From: Methylophilus sp. 5
GTDB taxonomy: Bacteria > Pseudomonadota > Gammaproteobacteria > Burkholderiales > Methylophilaceae
Length of the DNA stretch: 64,000 nt
Assembly (NCBI RefSeq): GCF_000515275.1
Contig: NZ_KI911560.1
Location: 1,116,001-1,180,000 of the forward strand
Reading direction: 5' to 3'
Both the position numbers and the translations under genes were made by a program. The notes beneath the pieces were generated by a model, which searched no databases, was not told where the DNA came from, and saw only the letters and a program-made list of their open reading frames with translations. Below are positions 24,956 to 34,353 of this stretch, piece by piece; within the stretch, counting starts at the first letter, position 1; every line of letters starts with the position of its first letter.

Positions 24956-26145
24956 AGCACTGGCTCCGCTATGACTTCCGATCTGACAAGAGACTGAAAA
25001 CCAATTGCAAAACTCAGATTATGTGAATGCTCTGTGTTTGCATAAAAGCCAAAGTATTGCTTATACAACAATACAGCCATCATGGCATTCAATGCATTCA
25101 TATCCGCCACCTGAATATTACTTGCATACAGGGCATCTTCACGGTTGTCGTGGGTATCCAGATAGGTGTCCATATGTTCATTCTTGGCAGGCGAGCAAAG
25201 CGTTGCACGACACTGTCCAGAAATTACCATCATTCCACTATCTTTCTTAAGACCCATACCCACATCGATAAACGGAATGCCTGAGGTCTTCAAATGATTG
25301 CAGATAAGCCCACGTGAGATACCATCATCCACCGACACAAATACAAAATCAAAATCCACCAACTCATGAATATTTGACTCATCAAGATAGTATGTATGAC
25401 TCACAATACCGTTTCGTAAGGCACCGTACAGGCCCGCAAAATAGTCCACTTTTTTAGGGCACTGTTGCAACTGCTCAATCGAAATAGCACCTGGAGCACG
25501 AAAAGCATTGTGTCGTTTCAAGTCATCCCCATCAAATAAATGTATCTCTTTGACAGAAGTCTTGGCGAGCTGATCCAGTATGTAGCCACCTGTCCCGCCT
25601 AAGCCCACAATCGCAATACGAGATAATTTCAGCTTCTGGGAAATAGCCATGATTCCAGCCCTAGCGGACGCTGTATCACCATACTTAAAGACTGAGTCGG
25701 CATCTCGTGACTCAACGACTCTTCCAGTACGGGCATCTGCATCAGGATCAATAACCCTTGCCTGCGCTCCAAGCAGATCAATGTAGTGGGTCATTTTCAC
25801 ATGATAATTACTTGGAAAATCTGGCTGATTTGATGGCTTGTTTGAAAAGTAATGATTAACGGCAAACTGGTCAAACAGAATTTGAGCATTTGAATTGTTA
25901 ATCACTTGAATCAAAGGCTGCCCCTGATGATTACAAGGGGTCTCCCCCTTGAACCAAACAGTATGATCACGAGGCCGACTTTCGTCTGAGTAATCACAGA
26001 CTAGAGTCCCATATGCCAGCACCCCGGTTGGAGTCACGTAAGGTACGGACTCAACCATCAGATGCTGATTATAGATACTGGCCTCGTAACCTTCATCAAC
26101 CAGTCTTTGTACATCTTCTTTAAGAGCGGTTGGTTGCAGTGACAT
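24952..26145 (-). CDS. E1-like ThiF-family ubiquitin-activating enzyme with N-terminal DUF6791-like domain
   Basis: 397 residues. The N-terminal ~140 residues (LVCDYSDESRPRDHTVWFKG, FAVNHYFSNKP, MTHYIDLLGAQARVID) resemble the domain called DUF6791 in bacterial ThiF proteins. From ~172 there is an E1 adenylation domain: ATP loop IVGLGGTGGY at 179-188, acidic strand end HLFDGDD at 202-208, RHNAFRAPGA with the conserved Arg, FVSVDD near 270, and a possible catalytic Cys at 312 or 317 (GQCRATLCSP). It should adenylate the C-terminus of a ubiquitin-like protein, and the Ubl gene lies directly upstream with a 26-bp overlap. No separate E2 or JAB protease gene is present nearby. Confidence 0.85.
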   Translation of the reverse strand: MSLQPTALKEDVQRLVDEGYEASIYNQHLMVESVPYVTPTGVLAYGTLVCDYSDESRPRDHTVWFKGETPCNHQGQPLIQVINNSNAQILFDQFAVNHYFSNKPSNQPDFPSNYHVKMTHYIDLLGAQARVIDPDADARTGRVVESRDADSVFKYGDTASARAGIMAISQKLKLSRIAIVGLGGTGGYILDQLAKTSVKEIHLFDGDDLKRHNAFRAPGAISIEQLQQCPKKVDYFAGLYGALRNGIVSHTYYLDESNIHELVDFDFVFVSVDDGISRGLICNHLKTSGIPFIDVGMGLKKDSGMMVISGQCRATLCSPAKNEHMDTYLDTHDNREDALYASNIQVADMNALNAMMAVLLYKQYFGFYANTEHSHNLSFAIGFQSLVRSEVIAEPVL

Positions 26146-26380
26146 CGAATTTCATCCCGTATTCAAGTTGAACATGTTGGCCTTCTGCTAAGGTCCCATC
26201 AGGCTGCTTTGGTGCGACATAATGCACTGAGTACAAAATGTCATTTGCAGTATTTGGGAATGCAAGGTTAACCACTTGATGGTAGGTGATGGTTGGCCCA
26301 TACACCTCATGTTGTCGTGCATTGATGATGATATGAAATGGTCTATTTGGGTCGTGCGGTTTTTTGTCTTGTTCAGACAT
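26120..26380 (-). CDS. Single-domain Multiubiquitin-type ubiquitin-like protein
   Basis: 86-residue beta-grasp protein: after a polar N-terminus comes FHIIINARQHEVYGPTITYH, QVVNLAFPNTANDILYSVHY, then GTLAEGQHVQLEYGMKFDVT. This is the Multiubiquitin (Multi_ubiq) pattern but with one domain instead of the usual tandem repeats. There is no C-terminal Gly-Gly; it ends in ATNRS, so the acceptor end is atypical or the chemistry differs. AAGGAG precedes the ATG. It overlaps the E1 gene and so is presumably the E1 substrate. Confidence 0.82.
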   Translation of the reverse strand: MSEQDKKPHDPNRPFHIIINARQHEVYGPTITYHQVVNLAFPNTANDILYSVHYVAPKQPDGTLAEGQHVQLEYGMKFDVTATNRS

Positions 26381-26447
26381 GATGAATCTCCTTCAATAAG
26401 GTCGTTTAGGTGCTCCGCTACAAAAGAGGAACACCGCTCTAGGTTAT

Positions 26448-26612
26448 TTAGCGCTTGTGTTTGGTCGGATCTACGAGAACATATCCTTGACCGGGGCGAG
26501 GTGTCGGAGGCAAGGGTTTTCCATGCACTCCTGTTACTTCTGTTCCGGTTTTAGGGTTCAGGTACTGACCTGATTGAGGCGCTAGAGTCCCCGGCTTTAG
26601 TGATTTGCTCAT
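26448..26612 (-). CDS. YjzC-like small protein heading the ubiquitin-like operon
   Basis: 54-residue protein with repeated Pro-Gly turns: LKPGTLAPQSGQYLNPKTG, then HGKPLPPTPRPGQGYVLVDP and a lysine/arginine tail. The pattern matches the YjzC-like family of very short proteins of unknown function. The start at 26612 is supported by AAGGAG seven bases upstream; a longer frame begins at 26675 but has no such site. It lies 67 bp upstream of the Ubl gene on the same strand. Its place at the head of an E1/Ubl operon suggests a substrate or partner, but that is a guess. Confidence 0.75.
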   Translation of the reverse strand: MSKSLKPGTLAPQSGQYLNPKTGTEVTGVHGKPLPPTPRPGQGYVLVDPTKHKR

Positions 26613-26746
26613 ATGTAACTCCTTGTAAAAATGAGCGTTTTCTAAAACGGGGCCGACCTCCTTGAATACAGCCATTCTTGACGAATGGCATGGAAACTGA
26701 GAAACTCACGGCTGATACACCAGCGATTTCCTCGGAGATCGTTTTT

Positions 26747-26774
26747 CGCTGAGGTAGTTGACGCTACCTCAGCG
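26747..26774. repeat. Perfect 11-bp hairpin between toxin-antitoxin and ubiquitin-like operons
   Basis: CGCTGAGGTAG-TTGACG-CTACCTCAGCG. There is no T-run on either side in the right place, so it is not a canonical terminator of the HigA transcript. A weaker stem (CGATTTCC/GGAGATCG) precedes it near 26723. It could be an operator for the ubiquitin-like operon or an mRNA structure. Confidence 0.6.
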
Positions 26775-26820
26775 ATCCCCTCCTATTTGAATTAACCTCA
26801 ATAGTTAACTCAAATTCTTG

Positions 26821-28071
26821 TTAACTTGTGTGCAAGTTGATTGCTCCAAGTTGATCTTCAAAATTCTTACAAACAGCCCCTTTTCCTAATAAATTTCCTA
26901 AGATGCGCCAATTACCCGTTTCATGACGTGCTCTTCCGGCAACAATGGCTGGGTGAATTCTTAATTTATTTGCCAACTCAATCACATTCTCATATGTAGG
27001 TGAATATTTAGCATCTGAATTATCCCATTCTTCCTTGGGGATAAATGCCTCAGTTGCTCCGTCATCGGCTTCTTTTTCTATCTGACTTGTTCGTGTTTTA
27101 TCTTCCAAATTATCCGGAATGAAATCATTCTCTGAGCCTTTTTTGAGATGTTTCTGCACATGGATCGTTTCATGAAGTAGAGCAAACCAAAAATTATCTA
27201 GTCGATCATGACGAAGAGTGAGAGCAATAATAGGCATATCGCCATCCAGCATTGCGGCACCATCAAGATAAGTCTTCTTAAAATGGGGCTCTATGATTAA
27301 AGCAATTCCTACATCAGCTAAAAACTCTTGAGCCAAACGGGGACCTTGTTCAAATCTAGATAGTTTAGTTAAATCTCTTAACCATTCAGAAGTAATAGAT
27401 CCTTGTACATAAGCAGTGGAGAGTTGTTTTTTTCTAGCTTTTTTAATCACAGCCATTCGCCAAATCAATAATGCATAATCATCCATCAATCTTGATTGAT
27501 TTTGATGCAAGGGAGCGCGCAATAACGCTGGGTTAATTGAGCAGCTTTTCATTTCCGACATGAACTTGCTTATGAGCTCCTCAGCATACTCTTTAACTCG
27601 TTTGACATCTCCTCTGAACCCACTGAAATACCCTCGCTCATGCATTTCCTGCAATGGAAATTTAGAGTATTCATATTGAGGCTCGGCCTCCATATCAAAG
27701 TCTTCATTCCCCGAAATCAAAACTTCTGCAGGAATGCCCAAACCTTTATATAAATTACGAATCATTGAGAGACTGAGCGCGCGCTTACCTGATAACACTT
27801 CGGAAACTTTGGGCAAAGAGCCCAAATAAGGTACTAGATCTTTTCTCTCAAGATTCATTTGATCCATGCGAAAAAGTATAGCTTCGATCGGATCTACTTT
27901 AATTGGATCTATTTGGCTTCTCTCATAAGATTCAATCACCAATGCTAATAGCTCTAACTCAGCGCCTTTTTTTGAATCTTGAGCAAACTCTTCGTCCATA
28001 AGAACTGATAGGCGTGCAAGAGCTGCGTCATAGTCACGCTGCGTTTTAATTACTCGCACCTCTTGATTCAT
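26821..28071 (-). CDS. HigA-type antitoxin fused to an ImmA/IrrE metallopeptidase-like domain
   Basis: 416 residues. The N-terminal ~130 match the long HigA form: RDYDAALARLSVLMDEE, ELELLALVIESYE, DPIEAILFRMDQMNLERKDL, then HTH with SLPKVSEVLSGKRALSLSMI. The C-terminal half is an ImmA/IrrE-like zinc peptidase domain with HETIHVQKH (HExxH) near 314 and a downstream EADDGATEAFIP carrying the third ligand. It follows the HigB-family toxin gene with 37 bp between them. The fused peptidase could let stress or a foreign protein inactivate the antitoxin. It directly precedes the ubiquitin-like operon on the same strand. Confidence 0.87.
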   Translation of the reverse strand: MNQEVRVIKTQRDYDAALARLSVLMDEEFAQDSKKGAELELLALVIESYERSQIDPIKVDPIEAILFRMDQMNLERKDLVPYLGSLPKVSEVLSGKRALSLSMIRNLYKGLGIPAEVLISGNEDFDMEAEPQYEYSKFPLQEMHERGYFSGFRGDVKRVKEYAEELISKFMSEMKSCSINPALLRAPLHQNQSRLMDDYALLIWRMAVIKKARKKQLSTAYVQGSITSEWLRDLTKLSRFEQGPRLAQEFLADVGIALIIEPHFKKTYLDGAAMLDGDMPIIALTLRHDRLDNFWFALLHETIHVQKHLKKGSENDFIPDNLEDKTRTSQIEKEADDGATEAFIPKEEWDNSDAKYSPTYENVIELANKLRIHPAIVAGRARHETGNWRILGNLLGKGAVCKNFEDQLGAINLHTS

Positions 28072-28108
28072 TTAAATCTCCTTATCGAATGCAACACGGT
28101 ATTAAAAA

Positions 28109-28393
28109 TCAAAAACTTTGTTTACTGTAGTCAGCGTGGGTTCCAATCCATTCAATCAACACCGTCCCACTTTGATACCTGACCTTCACGACAAGTCTAT
28201 GTTTATTACCTTTGATATTAAAAATCACCTTGTTCTTAGCAAGGAAACTTGCACTTGAGTATGCATTCTTAATATCTTGAGGGTTGCTCCACAAAGCCTT
28301 CTCAACCTCAGCCCGCCATGCATTCAATGCTCCGCGAGCATCGGAGTGTGCTTTTATATAAGCATCTAATTTCAAAAGACCTAACAATTGCAT
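28109..28393 (-). CDS. higB: HigB-family toxin (PF09907 type)
   Basis: 94-residue mRNA interferase-like protein with the family pattern AHSDARGALNAWRAEVEKALW, then NPQDIKNAYSSASFLAKNKV, FNIKGNKHRLVVKVRY and the C-terminal IEWIGTHADYSK. Active-site-like Arg/Lys and His residues are present. The toxin comes first in the operon, followed by the HigA-IrrE antitoxin. It is a different family from the HigB at 8631, so the window carries two unrelated HigB classes. Confidence 0.9.
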   Translation of the reverse strand: MQLLGLLKLDAYIKAHSDARGALNAWRAEVEKALWSNPQDIKNAYSSASFLAKNKVIFNIKGNKHRLVVKVRYQSGTVLIEWIGTHADYSKQSF

Positions 28394-28604
28394 AGAGGAT
28401 TTTTAATGTTCCCATGGTAAATTCAATTATAAGTTCCCAAAAAGAGAATGTCAACATTCATTCATTCTTGAGAACCTTGAGGCAGGATCACACGCCATGA
28501 TAAGCCGTAAGATAGAATAACTGCCCTAAAATCTAGATAGTCGTTAAATAAGCAAGAGCCTTGATAGCAGGTTAAAAAATCACTACGCTTTTGCCACGGA
28601 AAAT

Positions 28605-28632
28605 AAAAAGCCCTGTAAAAACAGGGCTTTAT
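28605..28632 (-). terminator. Terminator of ssb
   Basis: AAAGCCCTGT-AAAA-ACAGGGCTTT, symmetrical and flanked by A/T runs, 36 bp after the ssb stop. It marks the right boundary of the accessory islet. Bases 28394-28600 between it and higB contain no supportable gene. Confidence 0.88.
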
Positions 28633-28667
28633 TAAATCTAAATCTACAATTGCTGATTTGGTAACTG

Positions 28668-29204
28668 TCAAAACGGAATATCGTCATCAAAATCGTCAAA
28701 ATTGCCTGCGGGCTTGCTCGCTGGTGCTGGCTGGAAGGCATTACGGTTGCCACCGCCCGCATTATTACCGCCACCCATGGCTGGTTGCTGACGCGCCGGG
28801 GCCTGGTTGTAATCATCCATGCCACCGCCGCCTTGCTCCATGTCGCCGCCCTCAAACGCAGTGCTGCCACCTTCGCGGCCGGTGCCCAGCATTTGCATCT
28901 GGTCAGCCACGATTTCTGTGCTATAACGGGTTACACCGTCTTTTTCCCATTTGCGGGTTTGCAAACGGCCTTCGATATACACTGGACGGCCTTTTTTCAG
29001 GTATTCACCGGCGATTTCGGCTAAACGGCGGTACATGACAATGTTGTGCCATTCGGTTTTTTCCTGGCGCGCGCCGGATTTGTCTTTCCAGTTTTCGGTG
29101 GTGGCAATACTGAAGTTAGCCACGGCCTCACCGTTTGGCATATAGCGCACTTCCGGGTCACGCCCCAGATTGCCCATCAAAATCACTTTGTTGACTGATG
29201 CCAT
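28668..29204 (-). CDS. ssb: Single-stranded DNA-binding protein
   Basis: 178 residues, typical for betaproteobacterial SSB. The OB fold begins [20 protein letters not shown] and includes [20 protein letters not shown] and [20 protein letters not shown] Gly/Gln/Pro-rich linker leads to the acidic tip DFDDDIPF that recruits replication and repair proteins. The gene lies 7 bp after the MFS transporter gene and opposite uvrA, a common arrangement in Gram-negative genomes. It covers exposed single strands during replication, recombination and repair. Confidence 0.97.
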   Translation of the reverse strand: MASVNKVILMGNLGRDPEVRYMPNGEAVANFSIATTENWKDKSGARQEKTEWHNIVMYRRLAEIAGEYLKKGRPVYIEGRLQTRKWEKDGVTRYSTEIVADQMQMLGTGREGGSTAFEGGDMEQGGGGMDDYNQAPARQQPAMGGGNNAGGGNRNAFQPAPASKPAGNFDDFDDDIPF

Positions 29205-29211
29205 GGTGTCA

Positions 29212-30603
29212 CTACTCCCCTATTCGATTCATAATTGCTTGCGACAATGCCGCCTGAAATGCTTTGCTGCGCTGATTTTCCAACTTGACCATGAGCATGG
29301 TTTCAGAAGGAATGGCGACGACTTCATACACGCCTTCCATGGCGCGAACGTCTTGCACCAGCTTGGCGGCTTGCTCGTCATTATACCCTTGTATATGGAA
29401 CATTTTTGTTTTGACACTAGGGGGTGCTTGCATGCCTAGTGCCAGGCCAAACCAGATCACCATCAAGACGGCGCAAAACACAAACACGGTGGCGCTACCA
29501 TAAGTATGTGATAACCAGCCACCCAGCGCGGCGCCCAAAAACATGCCGAACGATTGTGCCGTATTGTGGATACCCATCGCCGTGCCTTTGGCGGCGGCAG
29601 GCGCCATTTTTGAGATGAGCGACGGTAAAGAGGCCTCGAGCACATTAAACGCGACAAAGTAAGAAAACAATGTGGCGACGATGCCCCACAAGCTGTTCAG
29701 ACTGAACATAAAGGCAATTTGCGTTAGCAACATCAGGCCAACTGCGGTGATAAACACCGGCTTTAATTTGGCCTTTTTCTCAGCGTAAATAATCGCGGGC
29801 ACCATGAGAATAAATGACAGCACCAATACCGGCAGGTAAATCTTCCAGTGTGCATTTTCATTCATGCCGGTGCTATGTTTAATGGCAAATGGCACCACCA
29901 TAAACATGGCCATTTGTGCGCCATGCAGACAAAAAGTGCCAAAGTTTAAACGCAGCAATTGCTTATCGCGCAACACCTCACGTATTTTGGCCGGCGCGGC
30001 CTGCGCATCGGAGTGAAAATGGGCATGCAATGGCTCTGGCACAGCAAACTTCACCACGGCAATCGCCAAAATTGACAGCACGGCCGTCAGCCAGAAAATA
30101 CCCGAGACGCCTATCCACTGATTAAGAATCGGCCCGGCCACTAATGACACGGCAAAGGTCACGCCTATGGTCGCGCCTATCATGGCCATGGCTTGCGTAC
30201 GGTGCTCTTCACGTGTGGAGTCTGCTACCAGCGCCGTCACTACCGCAGAAATAGCCCCAGCGCCCTGAATCGCGCGGCCAATAATCACCATGTAAATATC
30301 TTGTGCAGTGGCGGCAAACACACTACCCACGGCAAACATGATCAAGCCGAGATAAATCAGCTTTTTGCGGCCAAAACGGTCAGACGCCATGCCAAACGGC
30401 AACTGAAAAATCACCTGCATAAAGCCGTAGGCACCCAATGCCAGGCCTATCAGTGCATGGTTACCGCCGCCCTGCAGGGTTTCAGCATAAATCGCAAAAA
30501 TAGGCAGGATTAAAAACATGCCCAACATACGCAGCCCGTAGATAGACGCCAATGCTGCCGTGGCGCGTGTTTCTATCTGGGTCATTTTTTCGGAGAACTG
30601 CAT
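29212..30603 (-). CDS. MFS transporter with C-terminal YajR-like (YAM) domain
   Basis: 463-residue major facilitator with 12 predicted helices. The antiporter motif A is clear ([19 protein letters not shown] near 74-92). After the last helix (~385) there is a ~65-residue soluble domain ([20 protein letters not shown], then [20 protein letters not shown]) with a ferredoxin-like beta-alpha-beta pattern, as in the YAM domain of E. coli YajR. The substrate is unknown; export of small molecules is likely. It is divergent from uvrA (77 bp to the uvrA ATG) and precedes ssb. Confidence 0.88.
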   Translation of the reverse strand: MQFSEKMTQIETRATAALASIYGLRMLGMFLILPIFAIYAETLQGGGNHALIGLALGAYGFMQVIFQLPFGMASDRFGRKKLIYLGLIMFAVGSVFAATAQDIYMVIIGRAIQGAGAISAVVTALVADSTREEHRTQAMAMIGATIGVTFAVSLVAGPILNQWIGVSGIFWLTAVLSILAIAVVKFAVPEPLHAHFHSDAQAAPAKIREVLRDKQLLRLNFGTFCLHGAQMAMFMVVPFAIKHSTGMNENAHWKIYLPVLVLSFILMVPAIIYAEKKAKLKPVFITAVGLMLLTQIAFMFSLNSLWGIVATLFSYFVAFNVLEASLPSLISKMAPAAAKGTAMGIHNTAQSFGMFLGAALGGWLSHTYGSATVFVFCAVLMVIWFGLALGMQAPPSVKTKMFHIQGYNDEQAAKLVQDVRAMEGVYEVVAIPSETMLMVKLENQRSKAFQAALSQAIMNRIGE

Positions 30604-30680
30604 GAATCTGTAAGAAAACTTGGCTTAATTTTGAATAATTGCGTATATTATCAGGTTGGCTGTCTGTTCGTGAAAGTATC

Positions 30681-33515
30681 ATGGAATTTATCAAAATTCG
30701 CGGGGCGCGCACCCATAATCTGAAGAACATTAATCTGGATATTCCACGCAACCAGCTGGTGGTGGTGACTGGCCTCTCCGGCTCCGGAAAATCTTCATTG
30801 GCCTTTGATACGCTCTATGCCGAAGGACAGCGCCGCTATGTTGAAAGCTTATCGGCCTATGCCCGCCAGTTTTTGGCCCGCATGGACAAACCCGACGTCG
30901 ACCTGATTGAAGGCTTGTCGCCCGCCATTTCTATCGAACAAAAATCCACCTCACACAACCCGCGCTCTACCGTGGGCACCGTGACCGAAATTCACGACTA
31001 TTTGCGTTTGTTGTATGCGCGCGCCGGTGACCCTGAGTGCCCGGAGCATGGCATCAAACTTGAAGCGCAAACGGTCAGCCAAATGGTCGACAGCATCCTC
31101 AAGCTGCCAGAAGACACCAAACTGATGATTCTGGCGCCGGTGGTGTCTAACCGCAAAGGCGAACAACTCGACTTATTCGACACCCTCAAAGCACAAGGCT
31201 TTGTGCGTTTGCGTATTGACGGCAAGATCTATGAAATGGACAGCCTGCCGCCATTGGCCAAAACCACCAAACACAGTGTCGATGTAGTGGTTGACCGCCT
31301 CAAAGTGCGCGAAGACATTAAGCAGCGCATTGCCGAATCCTTTGAAACAGCACTGCGCCTGGCCGACGGCAAAGCGATTGCGCTGGAGATGGACACCGAC
31401 AAAGAGCATTTGTTTTCGGCCAAGTTTTCTTGCCCGGTGTGTGATTACTCACTGGTTGAGCTAGAGCCGCGCTTATTCAGCTTTAATAACCCAATGGGTG
31501 CATGCCCTAAATGTGATGGCCTGGGCCAGGTCACGTTTTTTGACCCCAAACGCGTGGTGGCTTTTCCGCATTTATCACTGGCAAGCGGCGCAATTAAAGG
31601 CTGGGACAAACGCAACCAGTTTTATTTTCAGATGTTGGCCAGCCTGAGCCAGCATTATAGTTTTGACCTCGAGTCACCCTTTGAAAACCTGCCGGAAGAC
31701 ACCCAGCAAATTTTGCTGTTTGGCTCTGGTCGCGAACAAATCACGTTTAAATACCTCAACGAACGCGGCACGTTTTTCAGTAAATCGCATACGTTTGAAG
31801 GCATTATCAACAACCTGCAACGTCGCTACCGTGAGAGTGACTCCACCGCCGTACGCGACGAACTGGCTAAATATATCAATGCGACTAGCTGCCCTGAGTG
31901 TGCGGGCACGCGGTTGCGTAAAGAAGCGCGCCACGTCAAAGTGGGCGACAGAAACATCCACCAGATTTGCGAAGTGCCGCTAAAACAGGCGCTAAACTTC
32001 TTTGAAACGCTGCAACTGAGCGGCCAAAAGCTGGCTATTGCCGACAAAATCGTCAAAGAGATTGAAAATCGCCTCAAGTTTTTAACCAACGTCGGCCTGG
32101 AGTATTTGTCCCTGTCACGCTCGGCCGAAACCTTGTCTGGCGGCGAAGCGCAGCGTATCCGCCTGGCCTCACAAATTGGTAGCGGCCTCACTGGTGTGAT
32201 GTATGTATTGGACGAACCTTCGATTGGCTTGCACCAGCGCGACAACGACCGTTTGCTAGAAACCCTGAAACGCCTGCGCGACATTGGTAACAGCGTGATT
32301 GTGGTCGAGCACGACCAGGATGCGATCCAGCTGGCTGACTTTGTGGTCGACATCGGCCCCGGCGCTGGCGAGCATGGCGGTAATGTGGTTTCTTTCGGCA
32401 CACCGGCCGAAATTGAAGCGGACCCAAACTCACTGACCGGGCAATATATCAGCGGCAAAAAACAGATCACCTTTAAGCTGCCGCGTACGCGCCCTGATCC
32501 GGCACGCTGGGTCAAACTCAACAATGCTACTGGCAACAACCTGAAAAATGTCAGCATCGAGATCCCGGTTGGCCTGCTCACTTGCGTGACTGGCGTGTCT
32601 GGCAGCGGCAAATCCACGCTGATTAACGATACGCTTTACCGCGTGGTGGCGACGCATTTATATGGCAGCACAACTGAGGCCGCGCCACACGAGAGCATCG
32701 ACGGCCTGGAGTTTTTTGATAAGGTGGTCGATGTAGACCAGAGCCCGATTGGCCGCACACCGCGGTCTAACCCAGCGACTTACACTGGCTTGTTCACGCC
32801 GATACGCGATTTATTCGCCAGCGTGCCCGAAAGCCGTGCCCGTGGCTATGGCCCGGGCCGTTACTCGTTCAACGTTAAAGGTGGCCGCTGCGAAGCCTGC
32901 CAGGGCGATGGCGTGCTGCGTGTAGAAATGCACTTTTTACCAGATGTGTATGTGCCTTGCGATGTGTGCAAAGGCCAACGCTATAACCGCGAAACACTGG
33001 AAATTCAGTTTAAAGGCAAAAACATCCACCAAGTGCTGGCCATGACGGTAGAACAAGCGCACCAGTTCTTTAATGCACAGCCGGTCATTGAACGTAAACT
33101 GAAAACGTTGCTAGACGTGGGCTTGGGTTACATTACCCTGGGCCAATCCGCGACCACGCTCTCTGGCGGTGAGGCGCAACGCGTCAAACTGTCACTGGAG
33201 CTCAGTAAACGTGATACCGGGCGCACGCTGTATATTCTGGATGAACCGACCACTGGTTTGCATTTTGCCGATATTCAATTATTGCTGGATGTGATTCATA
33301 GACTGCGCGACTCGGGTAACACCGTGGTGATTATCGAGCACAATCTGGATGTGATTAAAACGGCTGACTGGCTGATAGACATGGGGCCAGAAGGTGGCGA
33401 TGGTGGCGGCTTGGTGGTTGGCGTGGGCGCACCTGAGGAACTGGCAAAAAATACGGCCAGCTATACTGGCCGTTACCTCATACCCTTATTAGAACATCTC
33501 GCTGTCAAGGGTTAA
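30681..33515 (+). CDS. uvrA: Excinuclease ABC subunit A
   Basis: 944-residue DNA-damage recognition ATPase of nucleotide excision repair. It has two ABC ATPase halves: Walker [16 protein letters not shown] near 32 and [15 protein letters not shown] near 640, two [10 protein letters not shown] signatures, and zinc fingers CPVCDYS...CPKC and CEACQGDG...CDVC. The start at 30681 ([14 protein letters not shown]) matches the family; the longer frame has no support. It is divergent from the MFS-ssb operon. No LexA box was clearly identified in the 77-bp gap. Confidence 0.97.
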   Translation: MEFIKIRGARTHNLKNINLDIPRNQLVVVTGLSGSGKSSLAFDTLYAEGQRRYVESLSAYARQFLARMDKPDVDLIEGLSPAISIEQKSTSHNPRSTVGTVTEIHDYLRLLYARAGDPECPEHGIKLEAQTVSQMVDSILKLPEDTKLMILAPVVSNRKGEQLDLFDTLKAQGFVRLRIDGKIYEMDSLPPLAKTTKHSVDVVVDRLKVREDIKQRIAESFETALRLADGKAIALEMDTDKEHLFSAKFSCPVCDYSLVELEPRLFSFNNPMGACPKCDGLGQVTFFDPKRVVAFPHLSLASGAIKGWDKRNQFYFQMLASLSQHYSFDLESPFENLPEDTQQILLFGSGREQITFKYLNERGTFFSKSHTFEGIINNLQRRYRESDSTAVRDELAKYINATSCPECAGTRLRKEARHVKVGDRNIHQICEVPLKQALNFFETLQLSGQKLAIADKIVKEIENRLKFLTNVGLEYLSLSRSAETLSGGEAQRIRLASQIGSGLTGVMYVLDEPSIGLHQRDNDRLLETLKRLRDIGNSVIVVEHDQDAIQLADFVVDIGPGAGEHGGNVVSFGTPAEIEADPNSLTGQYISGKKQITFKLPRTRPDPARWVKLNNATGNNLKNVSIEIPVGLLTCVTGVSGSGKSTLINDTLYRVVATHLYGSTTEAAPHESIDGLEFFDKVVDVDQSPIGRTPRSNPATYTGLFTPIRDLFASVPESRARGYGPGRYSFNVKGGRCEACQGDGVLRVEMHFLPDVYVPCDVCKGQRYNRETLEIQFKGKNIHQVLAMTVEQAHQFFNAQPVIERKLKTLLDVGLGYITLGQSATTLSGGEAQRVKLSLELSKRDTGRTLYILDEPTTGLHFADIQLLLDVIHRLRDSGNTVVIIEHNLDVIKTADWLIDMGPEGGDGGGLVVGVGAPEELAKNTASYTGRYLIPLLEHLAVKG

Positions 33516-33583
33516 GGTCAACATGCAACCGGCCCCCTGATGCACCTTTACTCAATGGTGCATCGAATACGGATGTGTTCAAA

Positions 33584-33619
33584 CCACATACATATATTTA
33601 TATAAAACATTGTATGTGG
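33584..33619. repeat. Inverted repeats between uvrA and mtgA 3' ends
   Basis: CCACATACA and TGTATGTGG form a 9-bp inverted repeat around an 18-base A/T-rich loop. Just before, GATGCACC/GGTGCATC (33539-33564) forms a second stem. The two genes converge here, so these may be weak bidirectional terminators, although neither has a proper T-run. Confidence 0.5.
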
Positions 33620-33657
33620 CGGCGTGTGAGTTTAATCACCGAAACAAGCCCTTAAAA

Positions 33658-34344
33658 TCAGGGTATTTTCACTAATCGCATGCGCGCCTGTATGGTGGCC
33701 GCGTGGCGATTCAAATAGCGCGTACTGCGATGCACATCATAAAAGCGTGGATTAGGAATCATGGCCGCCAGCCTGGCCGCCTGCGCAGGCCCTAGTGACC
33801 TGGCATTGCCATGAAAGTAATGGCGGGCAGCGGCTTCGGCGCCAAACACACCATCGCCCCATTCGATTACATTGAGATAAATTTCCAAAATACGGCGCTT
33901 GCTGAGTAGTTTTTCCAGCATAAACGTAATCACCGCCTCTTGCGCTTTACGCCATGGCGTACGATGCCCGGATAAAAATAAATTCTTGGCCAACTGCTGG
34001 CTGATGGTAGAGCCGCCCGCCACAATTTTGCCCTTTTTGAGGTTTTTTTCAAACGCGGTTTCTATGCCCACCCAGTCAAACCCCTGGTGGTCCACAAACT
34101 TGCTGTCTTCGGCGGCAATCACGGCGCGCTTTAAATGGCTGCTGATACGCGCATACGGCACCCACTGCTGTTGCAGCTTGGCATCGGGGTGGCTTTCTTG
34201 CATCACTTCCAGCCGGGCTGCCATAAAAGCGGTCGACTCAGGGTTATGCTCTACCCACCACAAAATGTGCAATAACACCCACAGCTGATACAAGCAGACC
34301 CACAGCAGCAAGAGGCCAAAAAAAAGCTTAATGGCTTGTTTCAT
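33658..34344 (-). CDS. mtgA: Monofunctional biosynthetic peptidoglycan transglycosylase
   Basis: 228-residue inner-membrane glycosyltransferase family 51 enzyme that polymerises lipid II into glycan strands. One N-terminal transmembrane segment (LFFGLLLLWVCLYQLWVLLH) anchors it. Catalytic motifs are present: AVIAAEDSKFVDHQGFDW with the key Glu, GGSTISQQLAKNLFLSG, KAQEAVITFMLEKLLSKRRI and IYLNVIEWGDGVFGAEAAA. It lacks the transpeptidase domain of class A PBPs. It lies 9 bp after aroE in the same direction, an arrangement known from related bacteria. Confidence 0.96.
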   Translation of the reverse strand: MKQAIKLFFGLLLLWVCLYQLWVLLHILWWVEHNPESTAFMAARLEVMQESHPDAKLQQQWVPYARISSHLKRAVIAAEDSKFVDHQGFDWVGIETAFEKNLKKGKIVAGGSTISQQLAKNLFLSGHRTPWRKAQEAVITFMLEKLLSKRRILEIYLNVIEWGDGVFGAEAAARHYFHGNARSLGPAQAARLAAMIPNPRFYDVHRSTRYLNRHAATIQARMRLVKIP

Positions 34345-34353
34345 GGCAAAAAT

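Noticed and set aside
28462..28671. 69-codon open frame between higB and ssb
   Set aside because: It runs through the ssb terminator and overlaps the ssb 3' end, with no recognisable protein pattern.
33539..33564. TGCACC...GGTGCA inverted repeat resembling an NtrC site
   Set aside because: The spacer is 10 bases instead of 5, and it lies between converging genes, so a hairpin is more likely than an NtrC site.
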